A DNA stretch of 29,479 bases from an uncultured Ruminococcus sp. (GTDB taxonomy: Bacteria > Bacillota_A > Clostridia > Oscillospirales > Ruminococcaceae): contig CAMOXW010000014.1 in assembly GCA_946629405.1 (NCBI GenBank), positions 1-29,479 of the forward strand, read 5' to 3'. The position numbers were made by a program, and so were the translations under genes. The number at the start of each line of letters is the position of its first letter. Within the stretch, counting starts at the first letter, position 1. Of this stretch, positions 15,797 through 23,622 are shown one piece after another. Below the pieces are notes generated by a model. That model saw only the letters and a list, made by a program, of their open reading frames with translations, was not told where the DNA came from and did no database searches.

Positions 15797-17607
15797 ACCC
15801 AAGACTTCCATACCTGAGGGACAAGACCTCAAAGCTTACTGCCTCACCCGGTGTGTATATAATGAAAAACCGCGAGGGAGCTATAATCTATATCGGCAAG
15901 GCCAAAAACCTCCGCAACCGCGTAACAAGCTACTTCCGCGAAAATCCCGACCATACCCCGAAGGTCGCAGCAATGGTCTCCCACGTCAACGACTACGACT
16001 TCATCGTCACCGACAGCGAATATGAGGCACTTGTGCTCGAATGCAGCCTAATAAAGCAGCACAAGCCCAAGTACAATATCCTCCTGAAGGACGACAAGGG
16101 CTACCACTATATCCGCATCTCCGACGACGAATACCCCCGCATCACCAACGAAAAACAGCAGAAGCTCCCCGGCAGATACCTCGGTCCATATACGAGCGGC
16201 ACTGTGACGAAGGAGGCTGTTGACGAGGCTAACCGCGTGTTCATGCTGCCGACCTGCCGCAGACGTTTTCCTCAGGATTTCGGCAAGGGACGCCCCTGCC
16301 TCAACTACCACATCAGGACCTGCATGGGCGTATGCCGCGGAAAGATCAGCCGTGAGAGCTACCTTGAAGCCGTTGAACAGGCGGTAGACTTCATCCGCAG
16401 CGGCAGCGCCGGCTCAGTAGAGCGCATGGAACAGGAGATGAACGCCGCCGCCGAAGCCCTCGACTTTGAGAAGGCGGCAATGCTCCGCGACCGTATCATC
16501 GCCGTGAAAAAGGCTGCCGAAAAGCAGAAGATGATGAACAGCGGCGTTGAGTCCGCAGACGTTATCGGAATCGCTGAATATTACGGCGGTATATATGTTT
16601 CCGTCCTCATGTACCGTGAGGACAGGCTCTATGACAAGGCAGTGTTCGAGCTTGAACGCTCCGGCGATGATGTCCTCGGTCAGTTCATGGAGCAGTATTA
16701 CCACGGCAGGAGCGATATCCCCCACACCGTCATCATCGACCATATCCCGGAGGAAGCCCCGCTGATCGAGAAGCTGATGAATGAACAGTCCGGACGAAAG
16801 GTGAAGCTCCATGTCCCGCAGAAGGGACGTCAGCTCGAACTGCTCCGCCTCGCCCGCAGCAACAGTGCAGAGTACGCAGCATTGCAGAATTCCCGCACCG
16901 GCAAGGAGGTAATAGCTCTCGAGGAGCTGGGAAAATCACTGGGACTTCCAAAGCCTCCGCGCTATATTGAGGCTTACGATATCTCAAACCTTTCGTCCGA
17001 ATCAATGGTCGCCGGAATGGTAGTCTTTGAGGACGGCAGACCACTCAAAAAAGCCTATAAGCGCTTCACTGTCAAGGAACAGGAGCTCCAGAACGACTAT
17101 GGAAGTATGCGCGAGGTGCTCAGGCGCAGGCTCACACATATCGTAAATCAGGAGGGCGATGAGTTCTTCACCCGCACTCCCGACCTCATCCTCCTCGACG
17201 GCGGAAAGGGTCACGTCAACGCTGTAGCCCCCCTTATGCGCGAGCTCGGGCTAAGCATACCGCTTTTCGGCATGGTAAAGGACAATAAGCACCGCACCAG
17301 AGCAATAGCTACCGGCGGCAGCGAGATACAGATAAACGGGCTCAAAGCCGCATTCAGCCTTGTCACCCAGATACAGGACGAGGTACACCGTTATTCCGTG
17401 AAATTCATGCACTCCAAGCATAAGAAAAAGACCTACAGCTCCGAGCTGCTGACTGTGAAGGGCATCGGCGAGAAAAAAGCAGCAAAGCTCATGATGAAAT
17501 ACAAGACCCGCGCCAATCTCCTGAGCGCCTCCCCGGAGGAACTCGCTCAGACCGCCGGAGTGAACAACGAGATCGCGGCAGAGCTCTGGAGAGTGCTTCA
17601 TAATTAA
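15793..17607 (+). CDS. uvrC: Excinuclease ABC subunit C
   Basis: 604 residues, normal length. It makes the dual incisions in nucleotide excision repair with UvrA and UvrB. Order: GIY-YIG nuclease (GVYIMKNREGAIIYIGKAKNLRNR, residues 20-43); the cysteine pair in TCMGVC; a UVR motif that binds UvrB (about 205-240, ALDFEKAAMLRDRI); the RNase H-like second nuclease (EAYDISNLSSESMVAGMVVF and LLDGGKGH); and tandem helix-hairpin-helix motifs at the end (LLTVKGIGEKKAAKL). The start has GGAGG six bases upstream and overlaps the stop of the GGDEF remnant. Confidence 0.97.
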   Translation: MNPRLPYLRDKTSKLTASPGVYIMKNREGAIIYIGKAKNLRNRVTSYFRENPDHTPKVAAMVSHVNDYDFIVTDSEYEALVLECSLIKQHKPKYNILLKDDKGYHYIRISDDEYPRITNEKQQKLPGRYLGPYTSGTVTKEAVDEANRVFMLPTCRRRFPQDFGKGRPCLNYHIRTCMGVCRGKISRESYLEAVEQAVDFIRSGSAGSVERMEQEMNAAAEALDFEKAAMLRDRIIAVKKAAEKQKMMNSGVESADVIGIAEYYGGIYVSVLMYREDRLYDKAVFELERSGDDVLGQFMEQYYHGRSDIPHTVIIDHIPEEAPLIEKLMNEQSGRKVKLHVPQKGRQLELLRLARSNSAEYAALQNSRTGKEVIALEELGKSLGLPKPPRYIEAYDISNLSSESMVAGMVVFEDGRPLKKAYKRFTVKEQELQNDYGSMREVLRRRLTHIVNQEGDEFFTRTPDLILLDGGKGHVNAVAPLMRELGLSIPLFGMVKDNKHRTRAIATGGSEIQINGLKAAFSLVTQIQDEVHRYSVKFMHSKHKKKTYSSELLTVKGIGEKKAAKLMMKYKTRANLLSASPEELAQTAGVNNEIAAELWRVLHN

Positions 17608-17670
17608 CGGTCAGTACAGATGGGATTCGCGGCTGGATTTAAATAATTCAGTTAAATTGTATAAATATCA

Positions 17671-17699
17671 TTGACAATCTGTTCATTTTGCGGTATAAT
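17671..17699 (+). promoter_or_regulatory. Consensus SigA promoter of the two-component/HtrA operon
   Basis: TTGACA (17671-17676), a 17-base spacer and TATAAT (17694-17699), followed by a leader of about 55 bases. It lies in the 154-base gap after uvrC. Confidence 0.85.
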
Positions 17700-17761
17700 A
17701 AAATTAATAATAATTCTAAGTAACTCAGAAAAGATCATTATAAGGGAAAGAGGTAGTACAT

Positions 17762-18469
17762 ATGGCTATGGAAAAGAACCTGAAGGTCCTTATTGTCGAT
17801 GATGACAAGAATATCTGTGACCTTCTCAGGCTTTATCTCGAAAAGGACGGCTACGGCGTAATCCTCTCGCACGACGGCGAGGAGGCTGTTGTCAAGTTCA
17901 ACGCGCTCAAGCCCGATATGGTCCTTCTCGATATCATGCTGCCGGGTATGGATGGCTGGCAGGTGTGCCGTGAGATCAGAAAAAAATCAAGCGTTCCGAT
18001 AATCATGATAACTGCAAAGGGCGAGACTATCGACAAGGTCATCGGTCTGGAGCTCGGTGCGGATGATTATATCGTCAAGCCCTTCGATGCGAAGGAAGTC
18101 ATCGCCCGCATCAACGCCGTTACCCGCCGTGTCGGGACCGGCAATTCCGAGCCCGAGACCAAGGAGGTCCACTACGACAAGCTCACCGTGAATATGACAA
18201 GATATGAGCTCAAGGTCGCCGGAAAATCCATAGATACTCCTCCTAAGGAGCTGGAGCTGCTGTTCTACCTTGCCTCAAATCCAAACAGGGTCTATACCCG
18301 CGATCAGCTTCTTGATGAGGTGTGGGGATTTGAGTATTACGGCGATTCACGCACTATCGACGTCCATATCAAGCGTCTGCGCGAAAAGCTCGAGGGCGTA
18401 TCCGACAAATGGGCGCTCAAAACTGTATGGGGTGTGGGATATAAGTTTGAGGCTGAGGAGGAGGAATGA
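17762..18469 (+). CDS. OmpR/PhoB-family response regulator
   Basis: 235 residues. The receiver domain (8-122) has the acidic pocket VDDDK (12-16), phospho-acceptor Asp57 in LLDIMLPGMDGW, Thr in ITAKG and Lys in VKPFDA. The C-terminal winged helix (about 135-232) ends with the usual VWGVGYKFE. It is a DNA-binding transcription regulator switched on by phosphorylation, presumably from the kinase encoded next. The preferred start is ATG 17762 (GAGGT upstream); the ATG two codons later is an alternative. The downstream kinase and HtrA protease suggest that it senses envelope or secretion stress. Confidence 0.95.
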   Translation: MAMEKNLKVLIVDDDKNICDLLRLYLEKDGYGVILSHDGEEAVVKFNALKPDMVLLDIMLPGMDGWQVCREIRKKSSVPIIMITAKGETIDKVIGLELGADDYIVKPFDAKEVIARINAVTRRVGTGNSEPETKEVHYDKLTVNMTRYELKVAGKSIDTPPKELELLFYLASNPNRVYTRDQLLDEVWGFEYYGDSRTIDVHIKRLREKLEGVSDKWALKTVWGVGYKFEAEEEE

Positions 18470-18533
18470 TCCTGAGCCTTTGCAGACGCAGGAGCTGAGC
18501 AGCTCTGAGGCGTTATTCCTGCGGACTTTTTCA

Positions 18534-18556
18534 GGGGGGACTATAGTCCCCCCTTT
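18534..18556 (+). terminator. Perfect palindrome between regulator and kinase genes, possible attenuator
   Basis: GGGGGGACTA is followed directly by its reverse complement TAGTCCCCCC (18534-18553), then TTT. The tail is short and the kinase ribosome site starts 17 bases later, so partial termination or mRNA stabilisation is more likely than a full stop. Confidence 0.5.
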
Positions 18557-18585
18557 CCATACAAACTAAAACGGAGGTGTATAAG

Positions 18586-20070
18586 TTGGACAACAAAAAG
18601 AATACCTACAGCAGGCTTTTTCGGATGACTATGATAATACTCTTCACGATCCTTGTATTTCTGGGAGTTTTCATTATCCCCATAAGCACCGGTATCTACA
18701 GGAACGAAAAGCTCAGAGAGCTCCAGGACACCGGTGACCTTTTCATAAACTGCCTCAAAGAGGAATACAAGGAGGACGGCAGGATAAACAGCGATAATGT
18801 CTACGCCCTGCACGCCGCGCTCCAAAAGGAAAAAAGAGTAGAAGCTTTCATTTACGACGTGGAAGGCAAATGCCTTGTCTCGCCGAATGACTATGAGCTG
18901 GAGCTTTCCTCCGGAAAATTCAACTTTGACAGAGAAGTCAGAGAGTCCAAGCCTCTTTCTGAGAGCATGATGAAAAAGCTCGAAAAGGGCAGCTATCTTG
19001 AGCTCGACAAGAACGGCTATGCCAAGAACGAGCCGCGCCTCACCTACGCAAGAAGGATATTCCTCAAAACTGAGGATAACGGCGTTCCCGTGCGGATGTA
19101 CGCGGTGTTCTACGGACTGACAACGAGCATCAACAGCTTCGTTATCAAGGTCGTGCTGTTTTACCTGCTGTTCGCGGTTATCGCGCTTGTCACGGCTTTC
19201 TTCATTCTCAGACGGAAGATACGCAAGCTCGAGGTCTTTGAAAACGACTTCCTCCGCATCACGGGTATGTACGCAAAGGGCGACTTCTCCGAGAAGCTCC
19301 CCACCGGCGATACCGACGGGAATATGCGCGAGATAGCGGAGTACGTCAACGCCCTTGCCGCTGACGTCGAGACAAGCGAGAATACAAGCAAGACCTTCAT
19401 CGCCAATGTCTCACACGAGCTCAGAACACCTATCACAACTGTCGGCGGCTTCGTGGACGGTATGCTCGACGGCACTATCCCGAAGGAGAAGCGCAAGGAG
19501 TACCTCATAATCGTTTCCAAGGAGATGAAGCGACTGAAGATCCTCATCAGCTCCATGCTCAATATGACCAAGTTTGAATCCGGCGCAATGACCCCGAATT
19601 TCAAGGAAGCCAATGTCACCGACCTTGTCATCCAGACTGTGCTCATGTTCGAGAAGCGCATCGAGGAGAAGAACCTCGATGTATTCGGCCTCGACGCCGG
19701 AAGACTGAATGTCAGGATAGACGTTGACCTCATGCAGCAGGTAATATATAACCTCGTTGAAAATGCGGTCAAGTTCGTCAACAAGGACGGTTCACTGACA
19801 TTCCGCTTCGACAAGACCGAGGAGTGGTACGAGATAGGCATAAAGAACACCGGAGAGGGACTTAAAGAGGAGGAGATACCTCAGGTATTCGACCGGTTCT
19901 ACAAGACCGATTCCTCACGCGGAAAGGATACCACCGGGCTCGGTCTGGGACTTTCGATATCCCGCAAGATCGTTCACCTCCACAAGGGCCACATCGTGGT
20001 CAAGAGCGTCTACGGCGAGTATACGGAGTTCATCATACAGCTTCCCATTGAACAGAAGGGAAATAAATAA
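18586..20070 (+). CDS. Membrane sensor histidine kinase
   Basis: 494 residues. Two membrane segments (about 13-34 and 184-208) flank an extracellular sensor region of about 150 residues. These are followed by HAMP (about 209-262), the dimerisation helix with His277 in NVSHELRTPITTVGGF, and the ATPase domain with NLVENAVKF and TTGLGLGLSI. It should phosphorylate the regulator encoded upstream. A GTG at 18577 opens the frame but lies within the ribosome site itself; the TTG at 18586 has GGAGG eight bases upstream and is preferred. The HtrA gene follows after 15 bases, so a role in envelope protein stress is likely. Confidence 0.93.
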   Translation: MDNKKNTYSRLFRMTMIILFTILVFLGVFIIPISTGIYRNEKLRELQDTGDLFINCLKEEYKEDGRINSDNVYALHAALQKEKRVEAFIYDVEGKCLVSPNDYELELSSGKFNFDREVRESKPLSESMMKKLEKGSYLELDKNGYAKNEPRLTYARRIFLKTEDNGVPVRMYAVFYGLTTSINSFVIKVVLFYLLFAVIALVTAFFILRRKIRKLEVFENDFLRITGMYAKGDFSEKLPTGDTDGNMREIAEYVNALAADVETSENTSKTFIANVSHELRTPITTVGGFVDGMLDGTIPKEKRKEYLIIVSKEMKRLKILISSMLNMTKFESGAMTPNFKEANVTDLVIQTVLMFEKRIEEKNLDVFGLDAGRLNVRIDVDLMQQVIYNLVENAVKFVNKDGSLTFRFDKTEEWYEIGIKNTGEGLKEEEIPQVFDRFYKTDSSRGKDTTGLGLGLSISRKIVHLHKGHIVVKSVYGEYTEFIIQLPIEQKGNK

Positions 20071-20085
20071 AAAGAGAGGAACAAT

Positions 20086-21453
20086 ATGGACGACAAGGAT
20101 ATTTTTTCAGGCGAAGGCTATACTCCGCAGCATGAGAAGCCTCCCGCCGACGAGAGCGCCGCTCCAGCGAGCAGCGAGCCGATAAAACCGGTATACGATG
20201 AGTTTATGTACCAGCCGATCGGCTTCGAGGAGCTGTACAAGGATCAGAGCATCTTTGAGGAGCCTGCAAGGAAGAAGCGCGGGAAGAACAGCTCCGCCGC
20301 TGTGATACTCTTTACAGTGCTGATACTTGTATCAGCAGCCGCGGCACTGTTCGGCATTATCAAGGATATCATAAGCAGCAAGGATGCCCTCAGCAAGCTT
20401 ACCTCGCAGGAAAACGTTGTGCTCTACCGCAGCTCAAAGCCTGCCGGAGCAAATGATCCGGATAATTTTGTTGACAAGAACGGCAGATACACCGTTGAGG
20501 GAGCCGCTGCCGCCGTAATCGACTCTATTGTTGAGATATACACCTACAGCGATGCGGGACATAATACCTTCATCGGCTCAGGCTCAGGCATAGTCATCAC
20601 CGAGGACGGCTATATAGCCACAAATGCCCATGTATTGCAGTCCGACGGCTACCATACCGTTATCACCAACGACGGCAATAAGTACGACGCCAAGATAATC
20701 GGCAGGGATATCAAGACCGATATCGCAGTCATAAAAGTCAGCGATGTTGAGCTCAAGCCCGCCGAGCTCGGCAATTCGGACGAAACTCTCGTCGGCGAGC
20801 AGGTCATTGCTGTGGGAAATCCCGCAGGTCTTTCCTCTACCGTAACCGACGGTATTGTCTCACACGTCGGAAGAAAGGTGCGCGGCGACAGCAACAAGGG
20901 CTTTGAAATGGAGTGCATACAGACCAACGCCCAGATAAGTCCCGGAAATTCCGGTGGTGCCCTTGTGAATATGTATGGTCAGGTCATCGGGATAACCTCG
21001 TCAAAGCTCGTCAGCAGCACGCTCGAGGGCCTCGGCTTCGCAATAACGATAAACCAGGCTCTCCCGATAATCGAGGAGCTGATAAATAACGGCTACGTCG
21101 CCGGACGCTTCAGGATAGGAATATCCCTTATTGACACAAGCACTGCTTCGCGCCGGGAAGCCATTGAGAAAGACCTCGGTTTCAAGCTTCCGGAGGACTT
21201 CGAGGGAGTTTACGTCGGTGATATATTCGAGGACAGCGATATAATCAATACCGAGCTGAAGGTCGGAGATTTCTTCACTGAGATAAACGGCAGACCCGTA
21301 AAGACCTACAACGAGCTCTATGACACGATAAGCAGCCAGTATTCCGCCGGAGATACCGTTCCCGCGACCTGCGCCCATGTCGATAAAAGCGGCGAGGTCA
21401 GCTATTACCACATTGAATTCAGGCTGATCGAAGACAGGTCGGGAAATTTTTAG
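20086..21453 (+). CDS. HtrA/DegP-like serine protease, membrane-anchored, one PDZ domain
   Basis: 455 residues. A cytoplasmic N-terminal tail of about 65 residues, acidic and proline-rich, precedes one membrane segment (69-91). The trypsin-like domain has the full triad: His182 (TNAHVL), Asp212 (TDIAVIK) and Ser289 (GNSGGAL). One PDZ domain follows (about 335-450, VGDFFTEINGRPV). It would degrade or refold damaged proteins at the outer face of the membrane. It is the third gene of the operon with the regulator and kinase, an arrangement like the CssRS-HtrA system of B. subtilis. The stop is one base from the stop of the convergent gene. Confidence 0.95.
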   Translation: MDDKDIFSGEGYTPQHEKPPADESAAPASSEPIKPVYDEFMYQPIGFEELYKDQSIFEEPARKKRGKNSSAAVILFTVLILVSAAAALFGIIKDIISSKDALSKLTSQENVVLYRSSKPAGANDPDNFVDKNGRYTVEGAAAAVIDSIVEIYTYSDAGHNTFIGSGSGIVITEDGYIATNAHVLQSDGYHTVITNDGNKYDAKIIGRDIKTDIAVIKVSDVELKPAELGNSDETLVGEQVIAVGNPAGLSSTVTDGIVSHVGRKVRGDSNKGFEMECIQTNAQISPGNSGGALVNMYGQVIGITSSKLVSSTLEGLGFAITINQALPIIEELINNGYVAGRFRIGISLIDTSTASRREAIEKDLGFKLPEDFEGVYVGDIFEDSDIINTELKVGDFFTEINGRPVKTYNELYDTISSQYSAGDTVPATCAHVDKSGEVSYYHIEFRLIEDRSGNF

Positions 21454-21454
21454 T

Positions 21455-21853
21455 TCAGTCCATAAGCTTTGGCGGACGCTTTGAATTTACTCCGCTTACT
21501 CCTCCCGCTGCGCCGGAAACGGTCAGCAGGAGGAGCTTTTTCATGCCCGCAGGTGAACCGGTAAATATCATGCCTGCGGCGGAAAGCAAGATGTATATCA
21601 GCAGGCCGCAGAAGCTTCCCTCCGCAATACCGCGGCGGCGGCGGTACTTTCCCCCGATATAGGCACCGGTAAAGGAGCCGGCTGAACAGGCTGCCGAGGT
21701 CAGCATTGAGGCGTGCCGGAGGTCGCTCAGGAAGTGCAGAGCAAGAAAGGCGCAGAGCAGCACAGCCAGAAATGCCGTGAGCGCTCCGGCAGCAGCAGGA
21801 ACGAATATCCCCCACGGTCTGACCGCCCATGAGTCCCTGTGATGTCTGTGCAT
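21455..21853 (-). CDS. Small four-helix membrane protein, possibly TIGR04086-like
   Basis: 132 residues. A His/Arg-rich N-terminus (HRHHRD) is followed by four hydrophobic segments, with a charged loop GGKYRRRRGIAEG between the second and third. The pattern, a glycine-rich second helix running into GGxxxxRRG, resembles the TIGR04086 membrane family, whose role is unknown. A TTG lies six codons upstream in frame, but the ATG at 21853 has a tandem GGAGGAGG just upstream and is preferred. It converges on the HtrA gene with one base between the stops. Confidence 0.65.
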   Translation of the reverse strand: MHRHHRDSWAVRPWGIFVPAAAGALTAFLAVLLCAFLALHFLSDLRHASMLTSAACSAGSFTGAYIGGKYRRRRGIAEGSFCGLLIYILLSAAGMIFTGSPAGMKKLLLLTVSGAAGGVSGVNSKRPPKLMD

Positions 21854-21932
21854 AAGCCTCCTCCTCCGCAATAGTGAATGTCAAAGTTTTGCCGTTTTCT
21901 ATATATATGCGAAAAAGCTGAAGGGATATGAC

Positions 21933-21962
21933 AAAAGCCACAGGTCTGACCTATGGCTTTTT
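21933..21962. terminator. Bidirectional intrinsic terminator after dpaB
   Basis: AGCCA-C-AGGTC pairs with GACCT-A-TGGCT (21936-21958), flanked by AAAA on the left and TTTTT on the right. It lies ten bases beyond the dpaB stop and could act on both strands. Confidence 0.7.
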
Positions 21963-21972
21963 CCGCTGTAAA

Positions 21973-22572
21973 CTACTTCCTGCTTTCCGAATAGATTATC
22001 GGCCGGAGCTGTATGCCCTTCATTGCCGCCTCCACCGCCGCCGGGAGCATACTGAACTCCGCCACGAGCGACGCAGGCTTGCGCTCGATATCGTCCTGAA
22101 GCATCGGCACGAAATAGTAATTCTTCCGGTTGAAAAGCTCCCCGATATTCTTCGCAGACCCGAGCAGCGAGTCGTTCGAGGCTATTGCGAGCAGGACAGG
22201 CTTCCCGCTGCGAAGGTGCGATTTTACAGCCATTGTCGCTGCACTGTCGGTTATCCCTCCCGCAAGCTTCGCTGCGGTGTTCGACGTACAAGGCGCAACC
22301 ACCATTATATCAGTCAGTCCCTTAGGACCTATCGGCTCAGCCTCCGCGACCGTCGTTATGACATTTTTCCCGCTTATCTCCGCGAGCTTCCGCAGATTTT
22401 CCTCCGCAGTCCCGAAGCGTGTATCTATCGAGGCGGCGTGCTCCGACATCACCGGTATAAGCTCCGCTCCAGCCTCCGCGAGTATCCTTGCCTGCTCAAA
22501 GCTCCGGCTGAACGTGCAGAACGAGCCGGTCATAACATAACCTACGCGCAGTCCCCTGAGTATTTCATTCAC
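21973..22572 (-). CDS. dpaB: Dipicolinate synthase subunit B
   Basis: 199 residues, normal length for SpoVFB/DpaB, a flavoprotein-like subunit that with DpaA makes dipicolinic acid from an intermediate of lysine synthesis in the mother cell during sporulation. Motifs: GYVMTGSFCTFSR at the N-terminus, DTRFGTAEE, AEPIGPKGLTDIMVVAPCTSNT, and FVPMLQDD. The start is a GTG whose reading overlaps the dpaA stop by eight bases (GTGAATGA), with GGGGG upstream, so translation is coupled to dpaA. Confidence 0.95.
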   Translation of the reverse strand: MNEILRGLRVGYVMTGSFCTFSRSFEQARILAEAGAELIPVMSEHAASIDTRFGTAEENLRKLAEISGKNVITTVAEAEPIGPKGLTDIMVVAPCTSNTAAKLAGGITDSAATMAVKSHLRSGKPVLLAIASNDSLLGSAKNIGELFNRKNYYFVPMLQDDIERKPASLVAEFSMLPAAVEAAMKGIQLRPIIYSESRK

Positions 22573-23431
22573 CGTTTATCCCCCTTTCCGAAAGTATGCC
22601 GCAGACCGTTTCCGCTATCATTTCGCCCGCAGTCACCGGAGCAGTACGCCCAGGAAGTCCCAGCGCCCAGACCGCCCTTATGCCAAGCTCGCGCGCTGCC
22701 TCGAAGTCGATTCCTCCGGGCTTTGAGGCAAGGTCGATGAAAAGCGTCCGGCTGCCGAACCGCCTGAGCAGTTCCCTGTCAAAGACAAGTCCCGGGACCG
22801 TGTTGAACACTACGCCGTACTCCGGCTCGATATCTGCGGTATATATGCTCCTTACCCCTGCGATACGCGCTTTTGCCGCTCCTTTTTCATTCCGGACAGC
22901 CGCCGTCACCTCTGCGCCGAAGCCTTTCAGTATCCCTGCGAGCGCCGTACCTATCCTGCCCATGCCCACTATCAGTACCCTCTGACCGTTAAGCGTGACC
23001 GGAAGCTCCTCCAGAGCCGTCTGGACAGCGCCCTCAGCGGTCGGGACGGCGTTTTTCAGGCACAGCTCCTCGCGCGTCATGTATTCACATATTTCGTTCC
23101 CCGGAAAAAGTCTCCGCAGCCGGTCGTCAGCTTTTCCGGCAATTATGAGGCCTCCCGGAACGAGCATTTCCCTGACATACTCCGGGCGGAGCTCTGCCGG
23201 AGAGCAGGGAGTGCTTATCATATCGTTGGCATCGAGCGGCAATACCGGCAGCACGGCACAGTCATAGCTGTCCTTCACGCTTGTATCTGCCTGCAAATCA
23301 AGCATATCCATAGGGATAAAATCCTCGCTGAAGCCCGCAAGTCCTAACCCGAAAGCACCGCACAGCCGCCGTGCACAGTATATCTGGCGCATATCGCCGC
23401 CTGCGATGAGAATATTATATTTTTTGTTCAT
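22565..23431 (-). CDS. dpaA: Dipicolinate synthase subunit A
   Basis: 288 residues. The N-terminal half has the DpaA pattern (ILIAGGDMRQIYCARRL). The C-terminal half is a nucleotide-binding Rossmann domain (VLIVGMGRIGTALAGIL), followed by FNTVPGLVFDRELL and LASKPGGIDF. The enzyme oxidises the cyclised precursor to dipicolinate, the calcium-binding spore-core compound. An ATG at 23443 is in frame, but the ATG at 23431 has GGAG six bases upstream and is preferred. It forms a two-gene operon with dpaB. Confidence 0.95.
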   Translation of the reverse strand: MNKKYNILIAGGDMRQIYCARRLCGAFGLGLAGFSEDFIPMDMLDLQADTSVKDSYDCAVLPVLPLDANDMISTPCSPAELRPEYVREMLVPGGLIIAGKADDRLRRLFPGNEICEYMTREELCLKNAVPTAEGAVQTALEELPVTLNGQRVLIVGMGRIGTALAGILKGFGAEVTAAVRNEKGAAKARIAGVRSIYTADIEPEYGVVFNTVPGLVFDRELLRRFGSRTLFIDLASKPGGIDFEAARELGIRAVWALGLPGRTAPVTAGEMIAETVCGILSERGINGE

Positions 23432-23478
23432 ATAGTTCTCCATTCCGCCGCCGGTATAGCGCCTGCGGCTTACTTTTT

Positions 23479-23486
23479 ATTATATG
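23479..23486 (-). promoter_or_regulatory. CATATAAT -10-like box upstream of dpaA
   Basis: On the minus strand CATATAAT lies about 48 bases before the dpaA start. No SigA -35 fits at 17 bases. The CATA start of the box is what SigE/SigK mother-cell promoters share, but the -35 side is not convincing either. Confidence 0.25.
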
Positions 23487-23563
23487 AGGCGGGTAAGATT
23501 TAGGACACAGGGAAACTTACCTCTGCGGGTTTTGTTGAAAATGCCGAAATATGATGCGGGGTA

Positions 23564-23590
23564 TTGTTTTTTTTTTTTTTGTGATACAAT
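23564..23590 (+). promoter_or_regulatory. Possible promoter with a T14 tract in its spacer
   Basis: TTGTTT (23564-23569) and TACAAT (23585-23590) are 15 bases apart. Fourteen consecutive T bases (23567-23580) make up most of the interval, so the spacing depends on tract length. Confidence 0.35.
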
Positions 23591-23622
23591 AAGGATATTA
23601 CTAAATTCAGGAGGAATTGAAA

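Noticed and set aside
19161..19850. Open frame of 229 codons on the minus strand
   Set aside because: Antisense to the kinase domain of the sensor kinase; Ser-rich shadow translation.
21928..22740. Open frame of 270 codons on the plus strand
   Set aside because: Antisense to dpaB and dpaA; Arg/Pro-rich translation typical of a shadow frame.
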